The notes: a model not told the origin generated them from the sequence alone. Positions 27,228 through 35,695 are shown, counted from the stretch's first letter. The stretch is DNA of 64,000 nt from Aquibacillus rhizosphaerae (GCF_030282825.1 NZ_JASTZU010000021.1:62001-126000), one strand, 5' to 3'. Made by a program: numbers and translations.

Positions 27228-27803
27228 ATGGCTCGTGATTCAGTTGTAGAAAAAGAAAATAAAAAAGCAGGTCCTTTTCAATGGCTAGTAGTGATTGTCA
27301 TACCAATAATATTCGCAATTACTCTTGCTCTTATTATCTTATCTTTTATGGGTGTTGATGTTATTGGGAATGCAAAAGGTTTTGCCAACCATATTCCGTT
27401 TCTATCCTCTGTGGTGTCGACTGAGGAAGAACTAATAGAGAATAATCAATTAGAAGAACTTCAGACTGAGATTGATTCACAATCATCACAGATTGACCAA
27501 CTTTCTTCAGAATTAAGCGTAAAAGAACAAACAATAGATGAATTAAATCAACAAGTTTTAAAACTAGAAAAACAGATTGAAGATTATGAGTCAGGTGAAC
27601 AAGATAAGACAGAGACTGTAACAACCATTACCAGTTCATTTAAAAATATGGAGCCGGAAACTGCAGCTCCAATTATTTCTAATCTAGATAATCAACTTGC
27701 AGCTTCTATTTTAGAAAGTTTACCAGATAGAGAACGTGGTGCAATCCTTGGTGCATTAGATCCAGAATTAGCAGCACAAATTACCCAATTATTACTGGAA
27801 TAA
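27228..27803 (+). CDS. ylxF: MotE/YlxF family protein, MgtE-N-like
   Basis: A 191-residue protein with a cytoplasmic start, one membrane helix (about residues 18-42), a coiled coil (70-125, QSSQIDQLSSELSVKEQTID) and a C-terminal MgtE-intracellular-N-like domain (FKNMEPETAAPIISNL, LPDRERGAILGALDPELAAQ). The same architecture is found in MotE, proposed to chaperone the motor protein MotC in Alphaproteobacteria. The role in Bacillaceae flagella is not firmly known. Confidence 0.88.
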   Translation: MARDSVVEKENKKAGPFQWLVVIVIPIIFAITLALIILSFMGVDVIGNAKGFANHIPFLSSVVSTEEELIENNQLEELQTEIDSQSSQIDQLSSELSVKEQTIDELNQQVLKLEKQIEDYESGEQDKTETVTTITSSFKNMEPETAAPIISNLDNQLAASILESLPDRERGAILGALDPELAAQITQLLLE

Positions 27804-27851
27804 GAGTTACAATTTTCTAATCATTAAATTTGAAGGGAGGTGAATACGAAG

Positions 27852-29240
27852 GTGAATATAGGTGCAGTTATGTTACCAACTACCGATAAAGTAATAAAGG
27901 TTGAAAACAAACAAGTGAAGACGGCACAGCAGTTTATCAACGCATTAAACAAAGCAGTAGACTCTACAATAGCAAATGCGGATAAATTACCTGAAACCGA
28001 GACAAAAGATTTAGTTAAGAAATTACTTACCAAGTTAATGAATGAACAAGGTTCAACAGAACTGACTGGAAATCAAGCAGATATTACCAGCGAAGTTGAA
28101 GCACTAAATGGTGTAGAATTGACAAGTAATAATCTTTTAGAAAACTACTCATCCTTAATTAGTGATATTAATTTAAACAATCCGATAGATACAGAAACCA
28201 CTGTTGAGACTATTAGTTTAAACCAAGGTGTAAAGATTGTTGAACAACTTTTGGATAACTTGAAGAATGATGTATCCGAAGAAGGTATCGAACCAACAGA
28301 AGTTGAGCAAGTTGTTGAACTGCTGCAAAATGAATTAACACAAAAGAATAGTGATTCAAATGTAATAAGTATGTTTCAAGCACTGTGGATGGACGTTCAA
28401 GATGTTTTTACACAAATAGATAAAAATTCAATTCCAAAAGAAACCGAATTGAAACTATTAAAACTCTTAGAGCAATGGACTGCGTTGGAGAAGACATCAG
28501 GTTCGCAGTTTAATATCGAGCAATTGTCAACAAAGGACAGTGCCAAAGCGCAATTGATTTGGGATAAGATATTACAGACGTATCAAAAACGCATGGATCC
28601 ACAAATGCAACAAAAATACCAATCTAGTTCAACAGTAACAACAACTGATGTCGCTAAGTGGGTTAAAACAGCACTAGCAAATTATCAAACAGAGGCTACT
28701 GAAACAAAACAGGTTAGTAATTCTGGTTTTCAAGCAACGAATATGCCGGTTTCTAAAGTAGAGCAATTTGTTTTACACCTAAACCAAACTTCAACAAGTG
28801 ATCAAGAAGCTTTACAAAAAAAGCTGGTTGAAGAGTTTCAAAGAGTCATTAAATCTAGCAATTTTAGTTCTAGTGTAAATGGTTCAAATCAACTAGTATT
28901 GAAGCTTCGTCCTGAAAACTTAGGGGATATAATGGTTAGGTTAACCCAGATGAATGGCGAAATGATAGTTAAAATAACAACTACGTCTCAAGTAGCTAAA
29001 GAGATGTTGGAAGGTAATATCCAACAATTAAGGCATATGTTCGCACCACAACAAGTTGTAATAGAAAAACAAGAACTACAGTTGTTCCAGCAAGAACAAC
29101 AAACATCGCAGCAAAGTAAACAGTCGTCATCAGGAGAATCTGATTCTAATGCCTCACAAGAAGGATCTGACAACAAACAGCAAGATAGTGAAGACAATGA
29201 AATGAGTTTTCATCAAATACTTATGAATGAGAAAGTTTAG
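27852..29240 (+). CDS. fliK: Flagellar hook-length control protein FliK
   Basis: FliK measures hook length and triggers the export switch through FlhB. From GTG 27852 the protein has 462 residues: a low-conservation N-terminal ruler region and the C-terminal Flg_hook domain (LVLKLRPENLGDIMVRLTQM, near residues 352-371), ending with a Gln/Ser-rich tail (QQEQQTSQQSKQSSS). The GTG at 27840 lies inside the AGGGAGGTGA site, so the second GTG is chosen; ATG 27870 remains possible. Confidence 0.92.
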   Translation: MNIGAVMLPTTDKVIKVENKQVKTAQQFINALNKAVDSTIANADKLPETETKDLVKKLLTKLMNEQGSTELTGNQADITSEVEALNGVELTSNNLLENYSSLISDINLNNPIDTETTVETISLNQGVKIVEQLLDNLKNDVSEEGIEPTEVEQVVELLQNELTQKNSDSNVISMFQALWMDVQDVFTQIDKNSIPKETELKLLKLLEQWTALEKTSGSQFNIEQLSTKDSAKAQLIWDKILQTYQKRMDPQMQQKYQSSSTVTTTDVAKWVKTALANYQTEATETKQVSNSGFQATNMPVSKVEQFVLHLNQTSTSDQEALQKKLVEEFQRVIKSSNFSSSVNGSNQLVLKLRPENLGDIMVRLTQMNGEMIVKITTTSQVAKEMLEGNIQQLRHMFAPQQVVIEKQELQLFQQEQQTSQQSKQSSSGESDSNASQEGSDNKQQDSEDNEMSFHQILMNEKV

Positions 29241-29248
29241 GTGACAAA

Positions 29249-29698
29249 ATGACTAAAATTGACCCTTCGTTATACTTAAGCAATCAAACAAGAGGTACAA
29301 CGGGCTCTAACTTAGGAAAAGATGAATTTATGAAGATTTTAATGGCTCAGTTGAAAAATCAAGATCCTTTGAATCCGATGGAAGATAAGGAATTCATTTC
29401 ACAGATGGCTAATTTTTCTTCATTAGAGCAAATGATGAATATGTCTTCTTCTATGAGTCAATTGGTAAATAATCAGACCATTTCACCTGTAATTCAGTAT
29501 AGCCATTTGATTGGAAAAGATGTTTCCTATAATAAGCTAAATGAAGAAACAGGCACGGTTGTTGTTCCAAATGAACAAATGAAAAGTTCCGTTATAGCTG
29601 TTAGCCAAAAAGAAGGTTATGCGGTACTAGAGTTGGAAAATGGTTCTAAAGTTTTCACTGATGAAGTTTTGAAGGTAATTGATCCTTCTAAGAAATAA
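29249..29698 (+). CDS. flgD: Flagellar hook-assembly scaffold protein FlgD
   Basis: Hook-capping scaffold needed to polymerise FlgE. The 149 residues include the conserved N-terminal block LGKDEFMKILMAQLKNQDPL followed by NPMEDKEFISQMANFSSLEQM-type sequence, with a short C-terminal barrel; the Ig/tudor hybrid domain of enteric FlgD is missing, as normal for Bacillus. AGGTGA precedes ATG. Confidence 0.95.
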   Translation: MTKIDPSLYLSNQTRGTTGSNLGKDEFMKILMAQLKNQDPLNPMEDKEFISQMANFSSLEQMMNMSSSMSQLVNNQTISPVIQYSHLIGKDVSYNKLNEETGTVVVPNEQMKSSVIAVSQKEGYAVLELENGSKVFTDEVLKVIDPSKK

Positions 29699-29714
29699 AG
29701 GATGGTGAATGTAG

Positions 29715-30083
29715 ATGGATCACCGAATACAACATCTGCATCAACGAGCGCTACTTCCGAAGGTAAATCCAACTAAAAGTAATAAGAGTGAATCGATTGG
29801 ATTTAAAGATGTCTTATCAGAAGTACAAACATTAAAAATTAGTAAACATGCAAAAGATCGTTTATCAGAAAGAAATATATCAATCGATGACGTGCAGTGG
29901 GAAAAGATTTCCCGAAAGGTAGACGAGGCTAAACAAAAAGGAATATCTGATTCATTGGTTGTGACAAATGATGCTGCATTGCTTATCAGTGCAAAGAACA
30001 ACACGGTAGTAACTGCCATGGATCGCGCTGAAGCATCAAGTCGAATTTTCACGAATATAAACGGGACTATTTTGATCGATTAG
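29715..30083 (+). CDS. TIGR02530-type flagellar operon protein
   Basis: A 122-residue protein between flgD and flgE. The N-terminal 40 residues are His/Gln/Lys-rich; the conserved part begins LKISKHAKDRLSERNISI (about residue 43) and continues with TNDAALLISAKNNTVVTA. Small proteins of this family sit next to flgD/flgE in many Firmicutes fla operons. Their function is unknown; a hook-assembly role is inferred from position only. Its stop is the first base pair region of a hairpin that precedes flgE. Confidence 0.85.
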   Translation: MDHRIQHLHQRALLPKVNPTKSNKSESIGFKDVLSEVQTLKISKHAKDRLSERNISIDDVQWEKISRKVDEAKQKGISDSLVVTNDAALLISAKNNTVVTAMDRAEASSRIFTNINGTILID

Positions 30084-30133
30084 GCTGGACCCTGAAAGGG
30101 AAGCCACTCAAACTGCTGAATGACAGAAGCAGT
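30083..30133 (+). other. Two hairpins upstream of flgE
   Basis: Hairpin 1: GGCT (30083-30086) with AGCC (30102-30105) and, inside, CCCT (30090-30093) with AGGG (30097-30100). Hairpin 2: ACTGCT (30112-30117) with AGCAGT (30128-30133). Neither has a T tract, so they look like mRNA-stability or processing elements rather than terminators. Confidence 0.5.
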
Positions 30134-30161
30134 AACTATAAAATGGAAGGAATGTTGGCTT

Positions 30162-31094
30162 ATGCTACGTTCGATGTATGCTGGAATTTCAGGAATGAAA
30201 GGTTTTCAAACAAAATTAGATGTTATAGGTAACAATATTGCAAATGTAAACACAACCGGTTTTAAAAAGGGGCGCGTGACTTTTCAAGACATGATGAGTC
30301 AAACGCTAACAAATGCATCAGCACCAACTGGAATTCGTGGTGGGGTAAATCCTGCGCAAGTAGGACTTGGCTCACAAACAGGTTCAGTTGATAACATCCA
30401 AACACAAGGAAGTAGACAAACAACAAATAGAACATTGGATGTAGCTTTAGAAGGTGATGGTATGTTAGTTTTTGGACAAGGGTTTGATGCAAATGCTGAT
30501 GATGCAACATTTGAAACAAACGGAATAAGTCAAAATCCAGATGTGGAACTTCAATATTCAAGAGCAGGTAACTTATATCTAGATAATAGCGGAAATATTG
30601 TAAATCCTAATGGACAATATTTAATGGGATTTAGTGCTGATGCGACAAATGATAATATTTTAACGGAAGAAGTTGGATCAATAAAAATCCCTGGTGGTGC
30701 TGAAAGCTTTAGTATTCAAGGTGACGGAACAGTTAACTATGTTGAAAATGGTCAAACAAAAGTTGCTGGACAAATTATTTTATCTAAATTTTCGAATCCA
30801 GGTGGTCTTCAAAAAGTTGGTGGAAGTATGTATCAATCAACCATGAACTCAGGTCAAATTTATAATGATGGAAATAATGATGATGTTTATGATGCTGCAA
30901 ATGACACAGTATTGTTTGCTCCAGAGTCTGCTGGAACAGCTTCAATAATCTCAGGTTCATTAGAAATGTCTAACGTTGACTTGGCTGAAGAATTCACTGA
31001 AATGATAACAGCTCAACGTGGATTCCAGGCTAATACAAGAATCATCACAACATCTGATGAAATTCTACAAGAATTAGTAAACCTTAAACGATAA
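30162..31094 (+). CDS. flgE: Flagellar hook protein FlgE
   Basis: Main hook subunit, historically called FlgG in B. subtilis. 310 residues: N-terminal rod/hook motif MLRSMYAGISGMKGFQTKLD with NIANVNTTGFKKGRV, C-terminal EFTEMITAQRGFQANTRII. It is about 45 residues longer than the 264-residue B. subtilis protein; much of the excess is acidic sequence near residues 85-130. ATG 30162 has GGAAGGA 10 nt upstream; the frame extends 14 codons further without a good site. Hairpins lie on both sides. Confidence 0.95.
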   Translation: MLRSMYAGISGMKGFQTKLDVIGNNIANVNTTGFKKGRVTFQDMMSQTLTNASAPTGIRGGVNPAQVGLGSQTGSVDNIQTQGSRQTTNRTLDVALEGDGMLVFGQGFDANADDATFETNGISQNPDVELQYSRAGNLYLDNSGNIVNPNGQYLMGFSADATNDNILTEEVGSIKIPGGAESFSIQGDGTVNYVENGQTKVAGQIILSKFSNPGGLQKVGGSMYQSTMNSGQIYNDGNNDDVYDAANDTVLFAPESAGTASIISGSLEMSNVDLAEEFTEMITAQRGFQANTRIITTSDEILQELVNLKR

Positions 31095-31136
31095 AGGAGG
31101 TAGGGAGTAAGGCTTTTAGCTAAGCTCCCACCATTT
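31095..31136 (+). promoter_or_regulatory. Hairpin bridging a distant Shine-Dalgarno to swrD ATG
   Basis: A textbook AAAGGAGG (31093-31100) directly follows the flgE stop, but the swrD ATG is 36 nt further on and has no other site. Between them GG-T-(A bulge)-GGGAG (31099-31107) pairs with CTCCCACC (31125-31132), with an upper helix GCT/AGC near 31112-31120. Folding leaves only ATTT between helix and ATG, placing the ribosome-binding site close to the start. Confidence 0.6.
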
Positions 31137-31358
31137 ATGATTCATTTGACTAGGTTAAACGGAGACAAGTTTATGGTAAATGCTTTATACATTGAACAGA
31201 TTCAATCGTTTCCTGATACAACATTAACGCTTACCAATAATAAGAAGCTAATTGTGCAGGAACATGAGAATGAGGTAGTCCAGTTAGTAAGTGAGTTTTA
31301 TAAAACGATAGGTTTGCAAGGATGTCTTAAGGAAATAGGTGAAGCTGATGAATCCTAA
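31137..31358 (+). CDS. swrD: Flagellar power protein SwrD (FlbD family, YlzI)
   Basis: A 73-residue FlbD-family protein; in B. subtilis SwrD increases motor torque and is needed for swarming. MIHLTRLNGDKFMVN and the block TLTLTNNKKLIVQE match the family from the first residue, so the ATG at 31137 is right despite lacking an adjacent Shine-Dalgarno. Translation may use a hairpin that brings an upstream AAAGGAGG near. It overlaps fliL by 11 bases. Confidence 0.9.
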   Translation: MIHLTRLNGDKFMVNALYIEQIQSFPDTTLTLTNNKKLIVQEHENEVVQLVSEFYKTIGLQGCLKEIGEADES

Positions 31359-31770
31359 ACTATTCAAAGCTATGATTGCAATATTAATAATTATAACGAT
31401 TATCGGTGTTGTTGCTTTAGTTTTAGTTCTTAATGTTTCTGGAGAAGAAAAAGATGATAAAGAACTTAGTATAGATAAAATGGTTGATTATTCTTTTACT
31501 ACAGCAGAAATGCAAACCGATTTACAGGATGGAAGTTTTGCTCAAATACAATTTCAAATTGTTACTGATAGCAAGAAAGCCAAAGAAGAAGTAACAATGA
31601 GGGAATTCCAAATAAAAAATATTTTTATAAAAGAATCTGTTGAGTTAACTGAGAAAGACTTTAAAACTGGTCTTTCTGAATTAGAAGAAAAAATGAAGTC
31701 AAGCTTAAACGAATTAATGGACGAAGGTAATGTTACAAGCGTTTATATTGTAAGTAAAATAATCCAGTAA
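31348..31770 (+). CDS. fliL: Flagellar basal-body-associated protein FliL
   Basis: Single-pass inner-membrane protein around the stator that supports MotAB function. 140 residues with a membrane helix at about 7-29 and a periplasmic/extracellular SPFH-like domain. ATG 31348 has AGGTGA five bases upstream; the GTG at 31339 lies within that site. It overlaps swrD, so translation is probably coupled. Confidence 0.93.
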   Translation: MNPKLFKAMIAILIIITIIGVVALVLVLNVSGEEKDDKELSIDKMVDYSFTTAEMQTDLQDGSFAQIQFQIVTDSKKAKEEVTMREFQIKNIFIKESVELTEKDFKTGLSELEEKMKSSLNELMDEGNVTSVYIVSKIIQ

Positions 31771-31798
31771 TAATAGCTCCGAAATGGAGGTGGGACTT

Positions 31799-32788
31799 TT
31801 GGCTCAGGAAGTACTATCACAAAATGAAATTGATGCTCTATTATCCGCACTTTCATCGGGAGAAATGGATGCTAATCAATTAAAACAAGAAGAAAAAGAT
31901 AAAAAAGTAAGAGTTTATGATTTTAAAAGAGCTCTCCGTTTTTCGAAGGATCAAATTAGAAGTATTTCAAGAATACATGAAAATTTCGCGAGACTTTTAA
32001 CTACCTATTTTTCTGCACAACTACGCACCTATGTAAATATATCTGTTGCATCGGTTGATCAAATTCCGTATGAAGAGTTTATTCGATCGATTCCTACGAT
32101 AACGATACTAAACATATATAGTGTTGCGCCTTTGGATGGAAGGATTATATTTGAATTTAATCCGAATATTGCTTATGCAATGTATGACCGAATGTTGGGT
32201 GGTAAGGGGAACAGTGTTAATAAAATAGAAAACCTTACTGAGATTGAGACAAAATTAATGTCTCAACTATTCGAAAAGGCACTAGACAACCTTCAGGAAG
32301 CTTGGAGCTCGGTCGTTGATATAGATCCTATGTTAGAAGAGTTTGAAGTAAATCCGCAGTTTTTGCAATTAGTTTCACCTAATGAAACAGTCGTTGTAGT
32401 ATCGCTTAATACGACAATAGGTGAAAGCAGTGGAATGATTAATATTTGTATCCCTCACGTAGTTCTTGAACCGATTATTCCTAAATTATCTGTTCATTAT
32501 TGGATGCAAACCGAGAATACGAAAGAAAGAAAACCGGAAGAATATGAAAACATTGCTAAAGGCTTAGAAGATGCCGTGCTCGATATGAAGGTATTACTAG
32601 GTAAATCATCTATTAGTATTAATGAGTTATTAAATTTGAATAAAAATGATGTTATTCATTTAGACCAATCAATTGATAAACCTTTACAACTTCAAGTTGA
32701 TAATGAATCAATGTTTCTCGTTCAACCGGGTAAAAACAGACAAAAACTTGCAGTCCAGATTGTTGAAGAAATAAAAGGGGGGAATTAA
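31799..32788 (+). CDS. fliM: Flagellar motor switch protein FliM
   Basis: Rotor switch protein that binds CheY-P. From TTG 31799 it has 329 residues beginning MAQEVLSQNEIDALLSAL, the CheY-binding motif; the CheC-like middle domain (about 45-230) and SpoA-like C-terminal domain follow. The ATG at 31784 is part of the GGAGGTG site, so the TTG is preferred. One base separates it from fliY, which starts with the same type of N-terminal motif. Confidence 0.96.
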   Translation: MAQEVLSQNEIDALLSALSSGEMDANQLKQEEKDKKVRVYDFKRALRFSKDQIRSISRIHENFARLLTTYFSAQLRTYVNISVASVDQIPYEEFIRSIPTITILNIYSVAPLDGRIIFEFNPNIAYAMYDRMLGGKGNSVNKIENLTEIETKLMSQLFEKALDNLQEAWSSVVDIDPMLEEFEVNPQFLQLVSPNETVVVVSLNTTIGESSGMINICIPHVVLEPIIPKLSVHYWMQTENTKERKPEEYENIAKGLEDAVLDMKVLLGKSSISINELLNLNKNDVIHLDQSIDKPLQLQVDNESMFLVQPGKNRQKLAVQIVEEIKGGN

Positions 32789-32789
32789 T

Positions 32790-33953
32790 ATGATGAATGA
32801 TGGCATGTTATCCCAGGATGAAATTGATGCTCTACTTAATAATACAGCTAATGAAGACCCTGAGGAGAATGTGGAAGATGCTCCTGCCATTGAAGATTAT
32901 CTATCCTCTTTGGAACAAGATGCCTTAGGAGAAATTGGTAATATTTCCTTTGGAAGCTCAGCCACTACATTATCAACTTTATTAAACCAGAAAGTGGATA
33001 TAACAACTCCAACTATCTCGGTTATTAAAAAAAGTAAGTTAGAAGATGAATTCCCACATCCCCATGTAGGTATAGAGGTTAAATACACCGAAGGATTTAG
33101 TGGAGTGAATTTATTTGTATTACAATCAAGCGATGCTTCTATCATTGCAGATCTAATGTTGGGTGGTGAAGGTGAAGCTAGTTCCGAAGAACTTAATGAA
33201 ATTCATCTTAGTGCTGTACAAGAAGCAATGAACCAAATGATGGGAACAGCAGCAACAAGTATGTCTACAGTGTTTAGCAAACGGGTAGATATATCACCAC
33301 CTGCTATAACCTTACTAGATAAAGAAGAAAGCGAAAAATATATTCCAGAAGAAGACGTTCTAATAAAAGTATCATTCCAATTAAAAATTGGAAGCCTAAT
33401 AGACTCTAATATCATGCAGCTATTGCCAGTACAGTTTGCTAAAGATTTAGTTAATGATCTATTAAATCCACCAGAACAAGAAAGTAAGCCAGAGGAACCA
33501 AATGAAACGATTAGTAGCCAGCCTGAGATAACAAAGCATAGCGAAGAGAAGGTTGTTAACTCTAATCCTAATCCTCGGTCGAACCAAAGTGGGTCAAATC
33601 CAAAACAGTTAGGTGAATTATCACAGGCTAATACACCTATTCAAACTGCTGAATTTTCTAGTTTTAATGAGATTGACTTACCAGCAAAAGAAAAGCACAA
33701 CTTAGATATGCTTCTAGACATTCCATTAAAAGTTACAGTAGAGCTAGGCCGTACACAACGTACTGTTAAAGACATTTTGGAGTTATCTTCCGGTTCTATT
33801 ATTGAGTTAGATAAATTAGCTGGAGAGCCAGTAGATATTCACGTGAATGACAAATTAATCGCTAAAGGTGAAGTAGTTGTTATTGATGAGAATTTTGGTG
33901 TGCGTGTTACAGATATTGTAAGTCAAACAGATCGATTAAAAAAGTTGAAGTAG
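32790..33953 (+). CDS. fliY: Flagellar motor switch phosphatase FliY
   Basis: FliY replaces FliN in Bacilli: it is part of the C ring and the main CheY-P phosphatase. The 387 residues show an N-terminal CheY-P-binding motif (MLSQDEIDALLNN), two CheC-type centres (ALGEIGNISFGSSATTLS near residue 47; VQEAMNQMMGTAATSMS near 147), a Pro/Ser/Asn-rich linker (about 225-295) and the C-terminal FliN/SpoA domain (DIPLKVTVELGRTQRTVKDI). Matches the family in architecture. Confidence 0.96.
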   Translation: MMNDGMLSQDEIDALLNNTANEDPEENVEDAPAIEDYLSSLEQDALGEIGNISFGSSATTLSTLLNQKVDITTPTISVIKKSKLEDEFPHPHVGIEVKYTEGFSGVNLFVLQSSDASIIADLMLGGEGEASSEELNEIHLSAVQEAMNQMMGTAATSMSTVFSKRVDISPPAITLLDKEESEKYIPEEDVLIKVSFQLKIGSLIDSNIMQLLPVQFAKDLVNDLLNPPEQESKPEEPNETISSQPEITKHSEEKVVNSNPNPRSNQSGSNPKQLGELSQANTPIQTAEFSSFNEIDLPAKEKHNLDMLLDIPLKVTVELGRTQRTVKDILELSSGSIIELDKLAGEPVDIHVNDKLIAKGEVVVIDENFGVRVTDIVSQTDRLKKLK

Positions 33954-33972
33954 AGACGAAGGGGAGATTAAC

Positions 33973-34335
33973 ATGAGTAAAAAAATACTAATAGTAGATG
34001 ACGCGGCTTTTATGAGAATGATGATTAAAGATATTTTAAGTAAGAATGGATTTGATGTAGTAGGAGAAGCACAAGACGGTGCACAAGCTGTTGAAAAATT
34101 CAATGAATTATCTCCTGATTTAGTAACAATGGATATTACTATGCCTGAAATGGACGGCATTACAGCGTTAAAAGAAATTAAAAAAGGAAATCCTGACGCT
34201 AAAATTATTATGTGTTCTGCAATGGGCCAGCAAGCAATGGTTATTGATGCTATCCAAGCTGGGGCAAAAGACTTTATAGTAAAACCATTCCAAGCTGATA
34301 GAGTAATTGAAGCTATCCAAAAAGCGTTAGATTAA
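33973..34335 (+). CDS. cheY: Chemotaxis response regulator CheY
   Basis: Single-domain receiver of 120 residues. Acidic pocket Asp9/Asp10, phosphorylation site Asp54 in LVTMDITMPEMDG, the SAMGQQ switch region and Lys104 in VKPFQ are all present. In Bacilli CheY-P binds FliM to promote counter-clockwise rotation. It lies between its phosphatase fliY and fliO. Confidence 0.97.
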   Translation: MSKKILIVDDAAFMRMMIKDILSKNGFDVVGEAQDGAQAVEKFNELSPDLVTMDITMPEMDGITALKEIKKGNPDAKIIMCSAMGQQAMVIDAIQAGAKDFIVKPFQADRVIEAIQKALD

Positions 34336-34353
34336 TATGGACTTGGTGCAAAG

Positions 34354-35037
34354 ATGTTAAAAAAAATTGTGTGTCTGTTTTGTTTGAATCTTGCCCTGGT
34401 ATATATGGTTGGTACATCTAATGTTAGTTATGCTTCGACTATGGTTGACGATTGGCTAAATGAAAATGAAGAAGAAATAGAAAATTCTCCGACGAATGAT
34501 CAGATAAATGAAGATGACCAAATAAATGAAGATACTCAAATAGATGAAGAAGCTGAAATGAACGTAAAAAAAGAATCGATAGGATCGTTGATTATAAAGC
34601 TAGTATTTGCATTAGCGTTAGTGATAGGACTCATTTATCTTCTTTTAAAGTTCATTAATAGTAAAAATAAAATGTTCCAAAAGGTAAGGGCTTTAGAGAA
34701 CTTAGGTGGAATTTCACTAGGAGCAAACAAGTCATTACAGGTAGTTCGAATAGGGGACCGCGTATATGTTCTTGGTGTAGGTGAAAATGTTGATTTACTA
34801 TCTGAAATTACAGATGGCAAGACAAAAGAAGACCTGCTAAAAGAAGATGTAACAGAGTTTAATCCTAGTAACTTGTTTGCTTCGATTCTCAAAAAGAAAG
34901 AGGATAAAGACGAGAATCAAACTAATCAGTCGTCAGAGAATTTTCAAAATTTATTTCAGAAAGAGTTATCCACATTGGTTCAAGGAAGAAAAAAACTAAC
35001 AGACCGTTATAAACGTGAGGAAGACAAAAATGAATGA
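34354..35037 (+). CDS. fliO: Flagellar biosynthetic protein FliO (FliZ)
   Basis: FliO scaffolds FliP assembly in the export gate. 227 residues: signal-peptide-like N-terminus (to about 28, ...SNVSYAS), an acidic spacer with three imperfect six-residue repeats (NDQINE, DDQINE, DTQIDE), a membrane helix (about 77-97) and a cytoplasmic FliO domain (LENLGGISLGANKSLQVVRI). B. subtilis calls it fliZ. Overlaps fliP by 8 bases. Confidence 0.92.
   Translation: MLKKIVCLFCLNLALVYMVGTSNVSYASTMVDDWLNENEEEIENSPTNDQINEDDQINEDTQIDEEAEMNVKKESIGSLIIKLVFALALVIGLIYLLLKFINSKNKMFQKVRALENLGGISLGANKSLQVVRIGDRVYVLGVGENVDLLSEITDGKTKEDLLKEDVTEFNPSNLFASILKKKEDKDENQTNQSSENFQNLFQKELSTLVQGRKKLTDRYKREEDKNE
34495..34548 (+). 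repeat. Three 18-bp tandem repeats in fliO
   Basis: Units 34495-34512, 34513-34530 and 34531-34548 encode NDQINE, DDQINE and DTQIDE. They lengthen the acidic extracytoplasmic segment; the unit keeps the frame, so copy number could vary without disrupting the gene. Confidence 0.75.
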
Positions 35038-35695
35038 ATTTATTGACATTTTTTCTGGCACAGATCCTGCTAACGTCTCAACTTCAGTCAGGCTATTATT
35101 ACTATTAACTATTTTTTCTTTAGCACCGAGTATTATCATTCTGATGACCTGTTTTACGCGTATTATTATCGTATTATCCTTTGTTAGAACATCATTAGCT
35201 ACGCAACAAATGCCACCTAACCAAGTGTTAATAGGTATTGCGTTATTTTTAACCTTCTTTATTATGGCACCAACGCTCCAAGAAATTAATGAACAAGCTC
35301 TCACACCTTTATTCGAGGAAGAGATTACTTTGGATGAAGCTTATGAAAGGGCTAGTACACCGATAAAAGAATTTATGGCTAAACATACTAGACAAAAGGA
35401 TTTAGCATTATTCATGAATTATTCTCAAATGGATCGACCTGAGTCAGTTGAGGATATCCCATTAACAACGCTTGTCCCAGCTTTTGCTATTAGTGAGCTA
35501 AAGACTGCTTTTCAAATGGGCTTTATGATCTTTATTCCTTTTCTAGTTATTGATATGGCTGTAGCGAGTGTTCTGATGTCTATGGGAATGATGATGCTCC
35601 CTCCCGTCATGATATCTTTACCATTTAAAATACTGTTGTTTATTCTAGTTGATGGTTGGTATTTAATTACCCATTCATTGTTAGATGGATTTTAA
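35030..35695 (+). CDS. fliP: Flagellar export gate protein FliP
   Basis: Five copies of FliP with FliQ and FliR form the export gate core. 221 residues with four membrane helices; signature TCFTRIIIVLSFVRTSLATQ and LVPAFAISELKTAFQMGF. ATG 35030 follows GAGGAAG at good spacing; the frame extends five codons to a GTG. The N-terminus MNEFIDIFSG matches B. subtilis FliP, so no cleaved signal peptide is expected. Confidence 0.97.
   Translation: MNEFIDIFSGTDPANVSTSVRLLLLLTIFSLAPSIIILMTCFTRIIIVLSFVRTSLATQQMPPNQVLIGIALFLTFFIMAPTLQEINEQALTPLFEEEITLDEAYERASTPIKEFMAKHTRQKDLALFMNYSQMDRPESVEDIPLTTLVPAFAISELKTAFQMGFMIFIPFLVIDMAVASVLMSMGMMMLPPVMISLPFKILLFILVDGWYLITHSLLDGF

Noticed and set aside
34966-34974. 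Perfect DnaA-box sequence TTATCCACA inside fliO
   Set aside because: Single site inside coding sequence; about one such match is expected by chance in a window of this size.
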